From Cherax quadricarinatus (taxonomy: Eukaryota > Arthropoda > Malacostraca > Decapoda > Parastacidae), in assembly GCF_038502225.1 (NCBI RefSeq), contig NW_027197007.1:1-64000 (forward strand): 64,000 nucleotides of DNA, given 5' to 3'. The notes under the pieces are model-generated. The model was not told where the DNA came from and searched no databases. It was given only the letters and a program-made list of their open reading frames with translations. Shown piece after piece: positions 1-10,534 of this stretch. Both the position numbers and the translations under genes were made by a program. Each line of letters begins with the position of its first letter. The stretch's first letter is position 1.

Positions 1-372
1 TAATGTCTTGACATGTCCACCAGACGAACACGTAGTGCAGGGGTGACATCATCACTACCATCCTGAAAGCGAGTTACCAGTGATTCATAAACAGGTGCAG
101 TGAGCAGTTTGACAAACAAGCAATATGCTCCGTTCATCGCCACGCCATGCAATTCGTCGTCGTTGATGCCATAGTTTCCCTGATGATCCTAGGTAACATG
201 ACCTGTGTATTAGCCAGCGTGATGGCTCCTCTTAGCAGTTCAATTCCAACCATATTAACTTTCCTCCTCACACTGAAGACCATTGCGTCGGAGGTTAAGC
301 TCACTTGGCTGACAACAGAGGGGTGCAAAGCACAACCACACTCTCCAGCAGCCAGGCAGCGAATGCTACATG
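1..372 (-). pseudogene. Tx1/L1-like LINE ORF1, 5' fragment with leader
   Basis: On the minus strand an ATG at 283 opens a reading frame that matches the N-terminus of ORF1 in elements A, B and C of this window (shared motif VGIELL.GAIT followed by LP.IIRET). Around 178 one base is missing compared with the other copies, so the frame breaks; after the break the homologous reading (LFVKLL, YESLV, RFQD) continues to the window edge. Bases 284-372 match the leader of A and B, including the block reading ATTCGCTGCCTG on the minus strand. ORF1 of this family is a gag-like RNA-binding protein. The copy runs off the window start, so its remaining length is unknown. It is dead as it stands. Confidence 0.8.
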
Positions 373-629
373 TCTAATACATATTGTTACTTGTTTGTTA
401 TTGATTATAATGCGAACATCTCATCAAATGCCTCAAAACTAAGTGGAAGGGGCCAAGATACAGCAGGCATTACCCTTATGAACAGCAGCTCTGAACTCCT
501 GAAATAGAAAACTAGCTGCCCTGGGATCCATAGTTACCCTGATGAGTCTTTTGTCAGTCTCCTTAATGAATATAGTGCACTCTTTACCCATGAGCCAAGG
601 GTCTCCGAGCTTATGGGAACAAACATAAT
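373..629. other. non-coding DNA, no recognised feature
   Basis: No convincing coding frame, RNA gene or repeat is recognised. Its last 11 bases (619-629) are the left copy of the target-site duplication of the SINE-like insert that follows. Confidence 0.5.
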
Positions 630-916
630 TATTATTAAAGATTAGCCGGTATTCTCCCGGCCCGGGCCTTCTCCAAGTGGTGGCCCGGCCTTGGCTCCCT
701 CTTTAGGGAGTGTCTGAGACCTAAGTCTCCCATGGGAGGAGGCACAAGTACCTCCTCATCTTTGGGACCAACTGTCCCCAGGCCTAGCCACAAGCTAGGC
801 CTCTCTGGTCTGCCATCCCCGCCACAAGGGGGCAAATGGGAATGACAGTCTTATGAGCTAAAGGCTCGGACTCAGGCACCTACCCTACCCTAGAAGGGTT
901 AGGCATGGTATCGATC
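630..916 (-). mobile_element. SINE-like retroposon with 11-bp TSD
   Basis: A 287-bp GC-rich block lies in AT-rich DNA and is flanked by a perfect direct repeat, ACAAACATAAT, at 619-629 and 917-927. Read on the minus strand it ends in an A/T-rich tail (CTTTAATAATA), which gives the orientation. The body contains local inverted pairs such as GGCCTAGCTTGTGGCTAGGCC. There is no coding frame. Length, tail and TSD fit a SINE or a short non-coding passenger of a LINE. I did not find an RNA polymerase III A/B box that I trust, so the class is inferred from structure. Confidence 0.65.
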
Positions 917-927
917 ACAAACATAAT

Positions 928-1970
928 GATGGGCAATTTCTCCGTATTTTCTAGACTTTTGGGGTTCACTGAAGTTGGCAGCTTTCCCACCCTGGTGTAC
1001 TGAGGATAGGTAGCAGCCAAGGTAGAAGCACATATGTAGTCCCACATCACCTGCTTGGTCTATGAACTAGTCACGTACAGTAGCCCAAGGGGAAGAGCTG
1101 GGGATATATAGTATGGGATAAACAGAACTTAGAGAATTAAAATAATGATACTATTACCCTCACGGGTATCCAAAATTATTCATAATAGAGTATATATCAT
1201 GTACAGAAAATTTATAATTTTCTTTATGAAAGAATGGAGAAAGATACTTTCTAAAATTTTATAATTTTATGGTAATAATTATAAAACTTTTAATAAAATT
1301 AAAAGTTTTAAGAGACTTCAAATAAATTTTAAACGTACGTCATAATTTTATAATTATCAAATGATTTTCTTTAAAATAAAGTATATTTATTATAAGTATA
1401 AGTTATCAGGTGAGGAAATTAAAGAATGTGGACAGGATGGTAAACTAATGAAAACTTTAATTCATGGCAGAAAATAATTATTACATAACTATATGAGCAT
1501 ATATATATACAGGCCGGCTGGTGGAGTTTACAACTATTTTTAAGTATACATTAATAACTATTTAATATTTAAGAAAATATCAAGTTTTGAATGTTCAATG
1601 TTTTGTTGTACTTGAATCATTCTTTGGCATTCAAAAATTTCCTTCTTTATATAGAAAGTTTTCTTCCAATACATTTATTTTCTTGTTAATATTCAGTTTG
1701 GTAAATGGAAATCTGCTGTTTAAATGTAATTATTGTTATATTGATGTTTTAAAATTAATATTTATAATAGTCTCCACACTGGTATGTTTAAAAGAAAATT
1801 AAAGAAAATGAATGATCACAAAAACTAATATTTTTTTTATATTTAATTTAAAACTTCTTGTACAAATATACATAGATGGGTGTAATTTAAACTGAAGTGA
1901 TAGGCCTAAAGAGGCAGGTGCCAAAAGTTGCCAGAAACTTACCACACAGGTCAGCTGTTTTAATAATCTT

Positions 1971-1971
<1 letters not shown>
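928..1971. other. AT-rich non-coding DNA
   Basis: From about 1140 the sequence is strongly A/T-rich with short TA runs (near 1500). Small open frames exist but have low complexity and no recognisable domain. Nothing functional is seen. Confidence 0.5.

Positions 1972-2010
<39 letters not shown>
1972..2010. repeat. (AC)n microsatellite at LINE L0 3' end
   Basis: About 19 uninterrupted AC dinucleotides. It abuts the 3' terminus of the old LINE fragment L0, whose minus-strand end reads GGTGAGTACACACAC, so the microsatellite probably grew from the LINE tail. Confidence 0.9.
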
Positions 2011-2012
<2 letters not shown>

Positions 2013-2152
2013 TTAAACTAAAGTGTGTGTACTCACCTATTTGTGGTTGCAGGGGTTGAGTCCTAGCTCCTGGCCCCGCCTCTTCACCGGTTGCTACTAG
2101 ACCCTCTCTCTCCCCGCTCCATGAGCTTTATCAAACCTCGTCTTAAAACTGT
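2011..2152 (-). mobile_element. L0: 3' terminal fragment of an old CR1-type LINE
   Basis: On the minus strand the frame reads SFKTRFDKAHGAGRERV and then stops, the usual C-terminal ending of CR1/L2-type reverse transcriptase ORFs, followed by a short 3' UTR and the AC tail. The upstream part of the same LINE is at 13182-13318. Bases 2132-2152 and 13182-13202 are identical (21 bp) and are the TSD made when H1 inserted here. Confidence 0.75.
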
Positions 2153-2186
2153 TTACCTGGAATTTACCTGGAGAGAGTTTCGGGGG

Positions 2187-5100
2187 TCAACGCCCCCGCG
2201 GCCCGGTCTGTGACCAGGCCTCCTGGTGGATCAGCGCCTGATCAACCAGGCTGTTGCTGCTGGCTGCACGCAAACCAACGTACGAGCCACAGCCCGGCTG
2301 ATCAGGAACTGCCTTTAGGTGCTTGTCCAGTGCCAGCTTGAAGACTGCCAGGGGTCTGTTGGTAATCCCCCTTATGTGTGCTGGGAGGCAGTTGAACAGT
2401 CTCGGTCCCCTGACACTTATTGTATGGTCTCTTAACGTGCTAGTGACACCCCTGCTTTTCATTGGGGGGATGGTGCATCGTCTGCCAAGTCTTTTGCTTT
2501 CGTAGTGAGTGATTTTCGTGTGCAAGTTCGGTACTAGTGCCTCTAGCATTTTCCAGGTGTATATAATCATGTATCTCTCCCTCCTGCGTTCCAGGGAATA
2601 CAGGTTTAGAAACCTCAAGCGCTCCCAGTAATTGAGGTGTTTTATCTCCGTTATGCGCGCCGTGAAAGTTCTCTGTACATTTTCTAGGTCGGCAATTTCA
2701 CCTGCCTTGAAAGGTGCTGTTAGAGTGCAGCAATATTCCAGCCTAGATAGAACAAGTGACCTGAAGAGTGTCATCATGGGCTTGGCCTCCCTAGTTTTGA
2801 AGGTTCTCATTATCCATCCTGTCATTTTTCTAGCAGATGCGATTGATACAATGTTATGGTCCTTGAAGGTGAGATCCTCCGACATAATCACTCCCAGGTC
2901 TTTGACGTTGGTGTTTCGCTCTATTTTGTGGCCAGAATTTGTTTTGTACTCTGATGAAGATTTAATTTCCTCATGTTTACCATATCTGAGTAATTGAAAT
3001 TTCTCATCGTTGAACTTCATATTGTTTTCTGCAGCCCACTGAAAGATTTGGTTGATGTCCGCCTGGAGCCTTGCAGTGTCTGCAATGGAAGACACTGTCA
3101 TGCAGATTCGGGTGTCATCTGCAAAGGAAGACACGGTGCTGTGGCTGACATCCTTGTCTATGTCGGATATGAGGATGAGGAACAAGATGGGAGCTAGTAC
3201 TGTGCCTTGTGGAACAGAGCTTTTCACCGTAGCTGCCTCGGACTTTACTCTGTTGACGACTACTCTCTGTGTTCTGTTAGTGAGGAAATTATAGATCCAT
3301 CGACCAACTTTTCCTGTTATTCCTTTAGCGCGCATTTTGTGCGCTATTACGCCATGGTCACACTTGTCGAAGGCTTTTGCAAAGTCTGTATATATTACAT
3401 CTGCATTCTTTTTGTCTTCTAGTGCATTTAGGACCTTGTCGTAGTGATCCAGTAGTTGAGACAGACAGGAGCGACCTGTTCTAAACCCATGTTGCCCTGG
3501 GTTGTGTAACTGATGGGTTTCTAGATGGGTGGTGATCTTGCTTCTTAGGACCCTTTCAAAGATTTTTATGATATGGGATGTTAGTGCTATTGGTCTGTAG
3601 TTCTTTGCTGTTGCTTTACTGCCCCCTTTGTGGAGTGGGGCTATGTCTGTTGTTTTTAGTAACTGAGGGACGGCCCCCGTGTCCATGCTCCCTCTCCATA
3701 GGATGGAAAAGGCTCGTGATAGGGGCTTCTTGCAGTTCTTGATGAACACAGAGTTCCATGAGTCTGGCCCTGGGGCAGAGTGCATGGGCATGTCATTTAT
3801 CGCCTGTTCGAAGTCATTTGGCGTCAGGATAACATCGGATAGGCTTGTGTTAATCAAATTTTGTGGCTCTCTCATAAAAAATTCATTTTGATCTTCGACT
3901 CTCAGTCTGGTTAGCGGCTTGCTAAAAACTGAGTCATATTGGGACTTGAGTAGCTCACTCATTTCCTTGCTGTCATCTGTGTAGGACCCATCTTGTTTAA
4001 GTAGGGGCCCAATACTGGACGTTGTTCTCGATTTTGATTTGGCATAGGAGAAGAAATACTTTGGGTTTCTTTCGATTTCATTTATGGCTTTTAGTTCTTC
4101 CCGCGATTCCTGACTCCTAAAGGATTCTTTTAGCTTAAGTTCGATGCTTGCTATTTCTCTGACCAGTGTCTCCCTGCGCATTTCTGATATATTGACCTCT
4201 TTTAGCCGCTCTGTTATTCTTTTCCGTCGCCTGTAAAGGGAGCGCCTGTCTCTTTCTATTTTACATCTACTCCTCCTTTTTCTTAGAGGAATAAGCCTTG
4301 TGCATACATCGAGTGCCACCGAGTTAATCTGTTCTAGGCATAAGTTTGGGTCTGTGTTGCTTAGTATATCTTCCCAGCTTATATCGGTTAGGACTTGGTT
4401 TACTTGGTCCCACTTTATGTTTTTGTTATTGAAGTTGAATTTGGTGAATGCTCCCTCGTGACTAGTCTCATTTTGTCGGTCTGGGGCTCCACGCATACAT
4501 GTCTGAACCTCAATTATGTTGTGATCTGAGTATATTGTTTTTGATATGGTGACATTTCTTATCAGATCATCATTGTTAGTGAAGATGAGGTCTAGTGTAT
4601 TCTCCAGTCTAGTAGGCTCTATTATTTGCTGGTTTAAATTGAATTTTGTGCAGAGATTTAAAAGCTCGTGTGAGTGTGAGTTTTCATCAGAGCTGCCTCC
4701 TGGTGTTATTACTGCAACAATATTATTTGCTATATTCCTCCATTTTAGGTGCCTTAAGTTGAAATCCCCCAGGAGCAAGATGTTGGGTGCAGGAGCTGGA
4801 AGATTTTCCAGACAGTGGTCAATTTTTAACAGCTGTTCCTGGAATTGCTGGGATGTTGCATCCGGAGGCTTGTAGACTACCACAATGACTAGGTTTTGGT
4901 TCTCGACCTTTACTGCTAAAACTTCCACTACGTCATTTGAGGCATTTAGCAGTTCTGTGCAAACAAGTGACTCTGCAATGTACAGGCCAACCCCCCCCTT
5001 TTGCCTGTTCACTCTGTCACATCTGTATAGGTTGTAACCTGGGATCCATATTTCGTTGTCCAAGTGATCCTTTATGTGGGTCTCAGTGAAAGCCGCGAAC

Positions 5101-6212
5101 ATTGCCTTTGCCTCTGCAAGCAGTCCACGGATGAAAGGTATTTTGTTGTTTATTGCTGGCTTTAGACCCTGTATATTTGCAAAGAAGAATGTTATCGGAC
5201 TGGTGGTATTGTTGGTACTGGGGGGGGATTTTTTTTTCGGCATTAGTATCTGTATCTGTTGGTTTGGAGTGGAGGCCATCGACTGTGGTTCCACTCCAGG
5301 AATGACTGGATTTGGTGTACGATTTCTGCCATTTCCTGCCAGTTTTTTTTTCCTTCCTGGCACTAAAAAACCTCTCCCTCTTGAGTGGCTGTGGCTACCC
5401 AGGTTTTCCCATGGCCTGGATGTTTTGTATCTTTTTGTCCCCTTTAGATGGTATGCCTGGCAATTTAAGTTATAGCACAGTCTTTCCTGTACTGAAGAGG
5501 TACACATTTCAGGGTGAAAAAGCTTACAGGAAGGGAGTTTGCATTTTCCTGTTGTCATATGGGCATGACATTTTCTAGGGTGGTCATAGTTGCATGTCCC
5601 ATCTGTTTTTCCAGATTTCCCATGCCAGCAGATACCAAGTGCATAGTATGTGCACAGGCTTGGTTTCCGTTTGCCTTGGGTTTCTGTGACTGTATTCCCT
5701 GTTGGTGCATGTTTCCCTGTCTTATTCCTATCCTCCTTAGCACCAACAATGGAGCTCCCACCAGTTGTTTTTGGTAATTTATCCTCACTATTGCTATTGG
5801 AGTCCTCTTGTTTGCTATTTCCTGCGGTATTTCTGGTTTGCAATATTGGTTTTATCTTATCTTTGACTACACTTGTTTCCCTACTATGGCTCCTGTCCTC
5901 TATGAGGTCATTTATATGTATTCCTTCCTGCGTATAATTCCCGACTACCTGGACAAAATCTCCAGCTTCACCATTACTGTCTACCAGGACAGTATCTCCA
6001 GCTTCACCATTTCTGTCTCCCAGGACAGCACCTCCAGCTTCACCATTACTGTCTCCCAGGACAGTATCTCCAGCTTCACCATTACTGTCTCCCAGGACAG
6101 CACCTCCAGCTTCACCATTACTGTCTCCCAGGACAGCACTATCAGCCCCACATTTACTGACTACCAGGACATCACCTCCAGCCTTACAGTTTGTGACTAC
6201 ATGGCCAGTATC
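2187..6212 (-). CDS. H1 polyprotein, main part: CCCH fingers, endonuclease, reverse transcriptase
   Basis: Open on the minus strand from the A insertion point to the stop at 2187, about 1,340 codons. In order: a 12-residue repeat tract (about 5946-6190); three Cys/His clusters of CCCH type near 5470-5660 (for example CTYYALGICWHG and CKLPSCKLFHPEMC); an APE-type endonuclease opening with FFANIQGL near 5175, with GDFNLRH and YSDHNIIEV downstream; and a reverse transcriptase with NYRPIALTS, HGFRTGRSC, YTDFAKAFDK, VPQGTVLAPILF and the catalytic SFADDT near 3120. The protein would nick target DNA and copy the LINE RNA onto it. No stop or frameshift is seen in this segment, but element A separates it from its own start (next entry), so the gene is physically broken. 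Confidence 0.85.
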   Translation of the reverse strand, partial: DTGHVVTNCKAGGDVLVVSKCGADSAVLGDSNGEAGGAVLGDSNGEAGDTVLGDSNGEAGGAVLGDRNGEAGDTVLVDSNGEAGDFVQVVGNYTQEGIHINDLIEDRSHSRETSVVKDKIKPILQTRNTAGNSKQEDSNSNSEDKLPKTTGGSSIVGAKEDRNKTGKHAPTGNTVTETQGKRKPSLCTYYALGICWHGKSGKTDGTCNYDHPRKCHAHMTTGKCKLPSCKLFHPEMCTSSVQERLCYNLNCQAYHLKGTKRYKTSRPWENLGSHSHSRGRGFLVPGRKKKLAGNGRNRTPNPVIPGVEPQSMASTPNQQIQILMPKKKSPPSTNNTTSPITFFFANIQGLKPAINNKIPFIRGLLAEAKAMFAAFTETHIKDHLDNEIWIPGYNLYRCDRVNRQKGGVGLYIAESLVCTELLNASNDVVEVLAVKVENQNLVIVVVYKPPDATSQQFQEQLLKIDHCLENLPAPAPNILLLGDFNLRHLKWRNIANNIVAVITPGGSSDENSHSHELLNLCTKFNLNQQIIEPTRLENTLDLIFTNNDDLIRNVTISKTIYSDHNIIEVQTCMRGAPDRQNETSHEGAFTKFNFNNKNIKWDQVNQVLTDISWEDILSNTDPNLCLEQINSVALDVCTRLIPLRKRRSRCKIERDRRSLYRRRKRITERLKEVNISEMRRETLVREIASIELKLKESFRSQESREELKAINEIERNPKYFFSYAKSKSRTTSSIGPLLKQDGSYTDDSKEMSELLKSQYDSVFSKPLTRLRVEDQNEFFMREPQNLINTSLSDVILTPNDFEQAINDMPMHSAPGPDSWNSVFIKNCKKPLSRAFSILWRGSMDTGAVPQLLKTTDIAPLHKGGSKATAKNYRPIALTSHIIKIFERVLRSKITTHLETHQLHNPGQHGFRTGRSCLSQLLDHYDKVLNALEDKKNADVIYTDFAKAFDKCDHGVIAHKMRAKGITGKVGRWIYNFLTNRTQRVVVNRVKSEAATVKSSVPQGTVLAPILFLILISDIDKDVSHSTVSSFADDTRICMTVSSIADTARLQADINQIFQWAAENNMKFNDEKFQLLRYGKHEEIKSSSEYKTNSGHKIERNTNVKDLGVIMSEDLTFKDHNIVSIASARKMTGWIMRTFKTREAKPMMTLFRSLVLSRLEYCCTLTAPFKAGEIADLENVQRTFTARITEIKHLNYWERLRFLNLYSLERRRERYMIIYTWKMLEALVPNLHTKITHYESKRLGRRCTIPPMKSRGVTSTLRDHTISVRGPRLFNCLPAHIRGITNRPLAVFKLALDKHLKAVPDQPGCGSYVGLRAASSNSLVDQALIHQEAWSQTGPRGR
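5946..6190 (-). repeat. 36-bp coding minisatellite in the H1 ORF
   Basis: About six and a half tandem copies of a 36-bp unit encode a 12-residue repeat of the form GEAGGAVLGDSN, with variants GDTVLGDSN and SAVLGDSN. The period is a multiple of three, so copy changes keep the frame. The homologous tract in H7 (about 41470-41570) has about three copies. Confidence 0.85.
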
Positions 6213-7145
6213 TTTTTTTTATATTTTATTTAAAAACTTCATGTACAGATATTAATAGGTACATATACAAAAAAATGATCGAGGACAACATCAGTAAATC
6301 AATATATAAACACAAAACAATCCAGGCAACATCTGCCAGTCTACTATATACAAGTTTTTATAACATATCACAATTTAAGAAGGAATAAAGTTATAATAAC
6401 AAAGGCCACAAAATGACTATTAAGAAAACTCCTAAAATTACAACCTCAACACAATAATGCTCCAAGCTTAATGACAATCACCCATAATACCTCCCTCAAC
6501 AAATACACCAGACCTACAATATGCCTTATTAAGAAACCTGTGCTGCCACACAGGTGACCCATCATCCCCCCCCCCTCACACATACACATTGAAAACTAAC
6601 CCTATCACCAACCTGAATAATCATGACATTAATTATCCTCAATTTAGGATTATTATGTCACATGTCACTTGAGGAAGCATTATTTACAACCATGAATGGT
6701 ACAGGACTACCAAAATTACAATACCTTAAATAAGAACAATAATAATAGGTAATTACTACCAAAACTGATGCTGGCCCACGTTACAATAAAACAAAAATAA
6801 CTCAGTGCTTCAAGGAAATAGTGAAAGGAAAACCCTCTCAAGAAAATTCAAATTCAATTGCAATACCAGTGTAAGTGGAACATAATACGCTACCAAAGAA
6901 ATATACATGTTATATAATTTATAGGTTATACATTAATACATGTTATATATTTAATCTGCTCCTTACACCTTCCCCATCAAGGGCACTAAGCAAAACTTAT
7001 CTTGCACAACCTCTCATCTGGTCACACACTAGTACCTCCAATCACACCCAACCACATCACTGCATTCCCAAGGAGGTGAGCCCGTTGAAATCCCCTGAAC
7101 CCCCCCCCCTTTTACCAACCCACTCACCCCGGCAGTTAAAGCCCC

Positions 7146-10100
7146 TTATAACGCCAATAAAATCCCTATTGTTAGTCCTCTATAACCTTCAGAAAAATAC
7201 TCTTCCCACCTTTTCCCAAAAATGTCTCTGTTGCGACACAAAGTTCGATAAAACGTCGCCGCCAAAGTCCTTCTCAGCACATCCCCACCCACCTTCCCCC
7301 TCATACCCCATAAAACATATATGTAGTCCACGATGACATATGCTAAACCTCTTACCACACTCTCCTCCACACCACTCATATCAAGACTCAACGCTCGCAA
7401 TACCGCCACACCTTGGCCCCCCACCCTCACCACTACCTTACGCATCCATACCCTGATGCACTCCAAACCTTCACAAAAATAGACGACATGATACGCAGTC
7501 TCTTCCCCACTGCATCTGCCACACCCCCCACCCTCAATAACCCTCCTGTCTCGGAGCATCGCTCCCGTTGGCAAAATCCCATGCAGGAAACGGTACATAA
7601 CCTCACGCGCCCTAGGTCGTATCCTTAATGTACTAAACCTTCGCCATATTACATCCCATGCATACATGGGGTAGATCCCTTCAACCGGCGCCACTACATG
7701 TTTCTCTAACAATTTACACAACGTTCCCACCTTTACTTTTCCTGGTTCCCTGACTAACATTAAGGAGCGTAACACTGTCTCGCATTCCTTCATTTCCACC
7801 CCTCCATACCATTTCCTCAGGTGAGCATGTACCTTATCTAGCTGACCCTCCCTCCATCCACCTGCACTCATCACTTCCCTCTTAATAAACACACATTTCA
7901 CGCGCTTTCTCAAGTCCAACAAACCCAACCCTCCCCTACATACCGGCAATGTCACTACCTCCCTTCGCAACCAGTTGCACCCTGAACCCCACAAAAATTT
8001 GAACACCATTCTAAGAATACTCGTGATCGCCGTTCCTGTTAACGGCATCACAGCCGAAACAAACCAGACTTTACTATATAGTAATACATTGATGACAATT
8101 ACACGCTGCCTAAGGGTTAAATGGTGAGGTCGCAGCATTCCCAAACGTCGCTGCACCTGTTCCACCATCCTATTCGAATTGCTAACCCTTGCAGCACTCA
8201 GGTCAGCCTCATACATGACACCGCAGATTTTCAGACTCCCGATCCTCCGCTGCACAACATCACATCCCCACTCTAATCTCTCTGTCCACTCTCCCAGCCC
8301 CATGATCATTGACTTTTCCAGATTTACCTTCATCCCAGTAGCTCTCCCAAAAGTGTGTACAACTTCCCCCAAAAGTCCTAACCGTGTCTCCTCACTTGCC
8401 AAAATAGTGGTATCATCAACATAGCCCACCAAACCAGGCCACGGCTTCAGCTCACCATCCCTCCCCCCCGGCCTTAGACGATCCTCCACCATCCTATAAA
8501 AGGGGTCCTGCACACATGCAAACAATATTTGTGATAAAGGACATCCCTGCCGAAGACCCCGCTCCATGTTGACACCCCCCCCCACACACCCATTGATTTG
8601 CACCCTTACCTTCGCATTTGAGTACAGCGTATCCACCCACCCCACTATTTCTTCGCCAAACCCCTGTCGTAGGAGAATATCCCTCAAAGCCTTTCTTTCC
8701 ACCCTATCATAAGCCCCTTGCCAATCCAACGCCACCAACGCTCCTCTTTCCCTTTCCATGTCCTCCAGGAACCCCTTGATAATCCCGTGGCCCACGCTCA
8801 TTGACCTACCAGGTAAACCAAACTGAGACTCAAACACGACCCTCCCCACAACACATTTAAGCCGATTCCCAAGAATTTTCGCAAATAATTTATAATCAGC
8901 ACAAAGCAATGAAATGGCTCGATAATCCCGAAGGGTACTCTGCTGTTTACCCTTTGGGACCAACACCACCACCGCCGTTGCCTGAGATTCTCCCATCTTA
9001 CCTCCGTCTTTCATGGCATTCATTAACCTTACTAGGAAACCCCTAAGCAGACCCCAGTGCTGTACATAAAATTCGCTAGGTAAACCATCGATCCCGGGTG
9101 CCTTACCCTTCCCCATGTCCATAAGGGCTCTCCATATTTCCCCCTCCTCAATGACCCCACCCAGTGCCTCCCGATCACTCCTCCCCAGTTTGCACGGCAC
9201 ATACTCACATACCTTCCCAAGAACCTCACCATCCACCCCACTACTTTTCCCGTATTCCTCAAACCATCTATCTGCATATGCACTCATCCCCTTGGTGTCC
9301 CTTAATACCTGACCCTCTCTAAAACCCCCCACAGAAGATATGACTTGCAAACCTGGTATTGTAGTCGTTCGCTGTCGTACCTTCTGTCCTCGCAGCACAC
9401 AAGCTGATGGCTTGTCGCCCCAGAGTACTTCGTCTAACCCCGCCTGTACCCGTACAGCTGCAAAACGTTCTTCTTGCAAATCCCGTATTCTGTCCTTCAA
9501 CATGTGTATATCCTCCACCGGGTACACCCCGGCCACCGCCCCCCCCTCGTAACAATTCCGTAATCTAGATTCTAAGTAATTTGACAAGCCATACCGCAAT
9601 TGATTAATGCGTTTGCCCTCCCTCACATAAAAATGACGTATTCGTAACTTAGCCACACTATCCCACCATCCTACCACGTCTTCCTCAGTTCTTCTGTCGG
9701 CACAGAGCTGTTCCCAAAATGTTGCAAACGCTTCCACTCCCTCCCTATCCCCCAAAACCATCGTGTTCAGTTTCCAATAACTTCCCTGCCTACGAGCCAA
9801 AGCATCCCATCCCACCTCCACTAATACCGCCCTATGATCGGAAGACACCATCTCTATAGTTTTAAAAGACTCTACCAAAACCCTCCGAGATAAATATAAC
9901 CTGTCCAAACGAGCCGCATATCCCCTTCTTATAAACGTATGTTCCACCTCCCACAGACCTCCCCCGAATGCATCACGTAACTGAAGATCTCTAAGCAGGC
10001 CCCCCAAGACTGAGGAAAAATATCCCGCTCCTCTGGGTTCCACGTCTGTCTTCTTAATTACACAATTCCAATCCCCCCCCACAATCGCGACAGACGGTAA

Positions 10101-10424
10101 CGTGCGTAGGTAATACACGAGCTCCTCCCGCACAAAATCCATCTTCACTTTCACGTCACTTTCTGCTGGGGCATACACACACACAAACGCCACTCTCTCT
10201 CCCATCCACCATCCTTCCACACGTAAAACTCTCCCCCCTCCCCCCCCCTCTTTCCTATGCAATACAAACGGGCTCGCCTCCCTGATCAACACACCCACTC
10301 CTCCTTTTAAACGCTCAGACGGCAACACATAAGCCTGAAACCCAGGGACCACTAATTCACGACCAAGCTTAAAATTGTGCTCCTGCACAAAAGCTACGTC
10401 AACCTTATACCTATTCAAAAACAT
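7146..10424 (-). CDS. Element A ORF2: endonuclease and reverse transcriptase
   Basis: 1,092 codons from the first in-frame ATG. APE endonuclease motifs occur at residues about 14 (QEHNF), 117 (GDWNCVI) and 193 (SDHRAV). Reverse transcriptase motifs follow: KAPGIDGLPSEFY, YRAISLLCADYKLFAKIL, LDWQGAYDR (about 565), LRQGCPLSQILF and the catalytic GYVDDT (about 665). Near the C-terminus a CX2CX7HX4C cluster (CGRCSGEETAYHVVYFC) matches the C-terminal zinc motif of L1-type proteins. The frame is open upstream to a TAA near 10490, and homology to C (GLRC, NVNGL) continues through that stretch. In B and C translation would begin at an ATG there; in A that codon reads GTA, so 10424 is the first usable ATG and initiation may be impaired. 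Confidence 0.88.
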   Translation of the reverse strand: MFLNRYKVDVAFVQEHNFKLGRELVVPGFQAYVLPSERLKGGVGVLIREASPFVLHRKEGGGGGRVLRVEGWWMGERVAFVCVYAPAESDVKVKMDFVREELVYYLRTLPSVAIVGGDWNCVIKKTDVEPRGAGYFSSVLGGLLRDLQLRDAFGGGLWEVEHTFIRRGYAARLDRLYLSRRVLVESFKTIEMVSSDHRAVLVEVGWDALARRQGSYWKLNTMVLGDREGVEAFATFWEQLCADRRTEEDVVGWWDSVAKLRIRHFYVREGKRINQLRYGLSNYLESRLRNCYEGGAVAGVYPVEDIHMLKDRIRDLQEERFAAVRVQAGLDEVLWGDKPSACVLRGQKVRQRTTTIPGLQVISSVGGFREGQVLRDTKGMSAYADRWFEEYGKSSGVDGEVLGKVCEYVPCKLGRSDREALGGVIEEGEIWRALMDMGKGKAPGIDGLPSEFYVQHWGLLRGFLVRLMNAMKDGGKMGESQATAVVVLVPKGKQQSTLRDYRAISLLCADYKLFAKILGNRLKCVVGRVVFESQFGLPGRSMSVGHGIIKGFLEDMERERGALVALDWQGAYDRVERKALRDILLRQGFGEEIVGWVDTLYSNAKVRVQINGCVGGGVNMERGLRQGCPLSQILFACVQDPFYRMVEDRLRPGGRDGELKPWPGLVGYVDDTTILASEETRLGLLGEVVHTFGRATGMKVNLEKSMIMGLGEWTERLEWGCDVVQRRIGSLKICGVMYEADLSAARVSNSNRMVEQVQRRLGMLRPHHLTLRQRVIVINVLLYSKVWFVSAVMPLTGTAITSILRMVFKFLWGSGCNWLRREVVTLPVCRGGLGLLDLRKRVKCVFIKREVMSAGGWREGQLDKVHAHLRKWYGGVEMKECETVLRSLMLVREPGKVKVGTLCKLLEKHVVAPVEGIYPMYAWDVIWRRFSTLRIRPRAREVMYRFLHGILPTGAMLRDRRVIEGGGCGRCSGEETAYHVVYFCEGLECIRVWMRKVVVRVGGQGVAVLRALSLDMSGVEESVVRGLAYVIVDYIYVLWGMRGKVGGDVLRRTLAATFYRTLCRNRDIFGKRWEEYFSEGYRGLTIGILLAL

Positions 10425-10534
10425 CCTGAAGCACTCCCGTTTAACACCATCACACAGACCATTAATATTTATTGCTACACACCTGAGGCCAGCTTAAGGT
10501 TTCCTTCCCCGCCTCATGTCAAGATTCTTCCCTT

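Noticed and set aside
1587..1802. 71-codon open frame in AT-rich DNA
   Set aside because: Low-complexity Phe/Leu/Ile-rich composition, no domain, no homologous copy in the window.
4546..5937. Open frames antisense to H1 (and the same frames in H3, H4 and H6)
   Set aside because: They recur only because the LINE recurs; they lie opposite the endonuclease and RT and have no recognisable domain.
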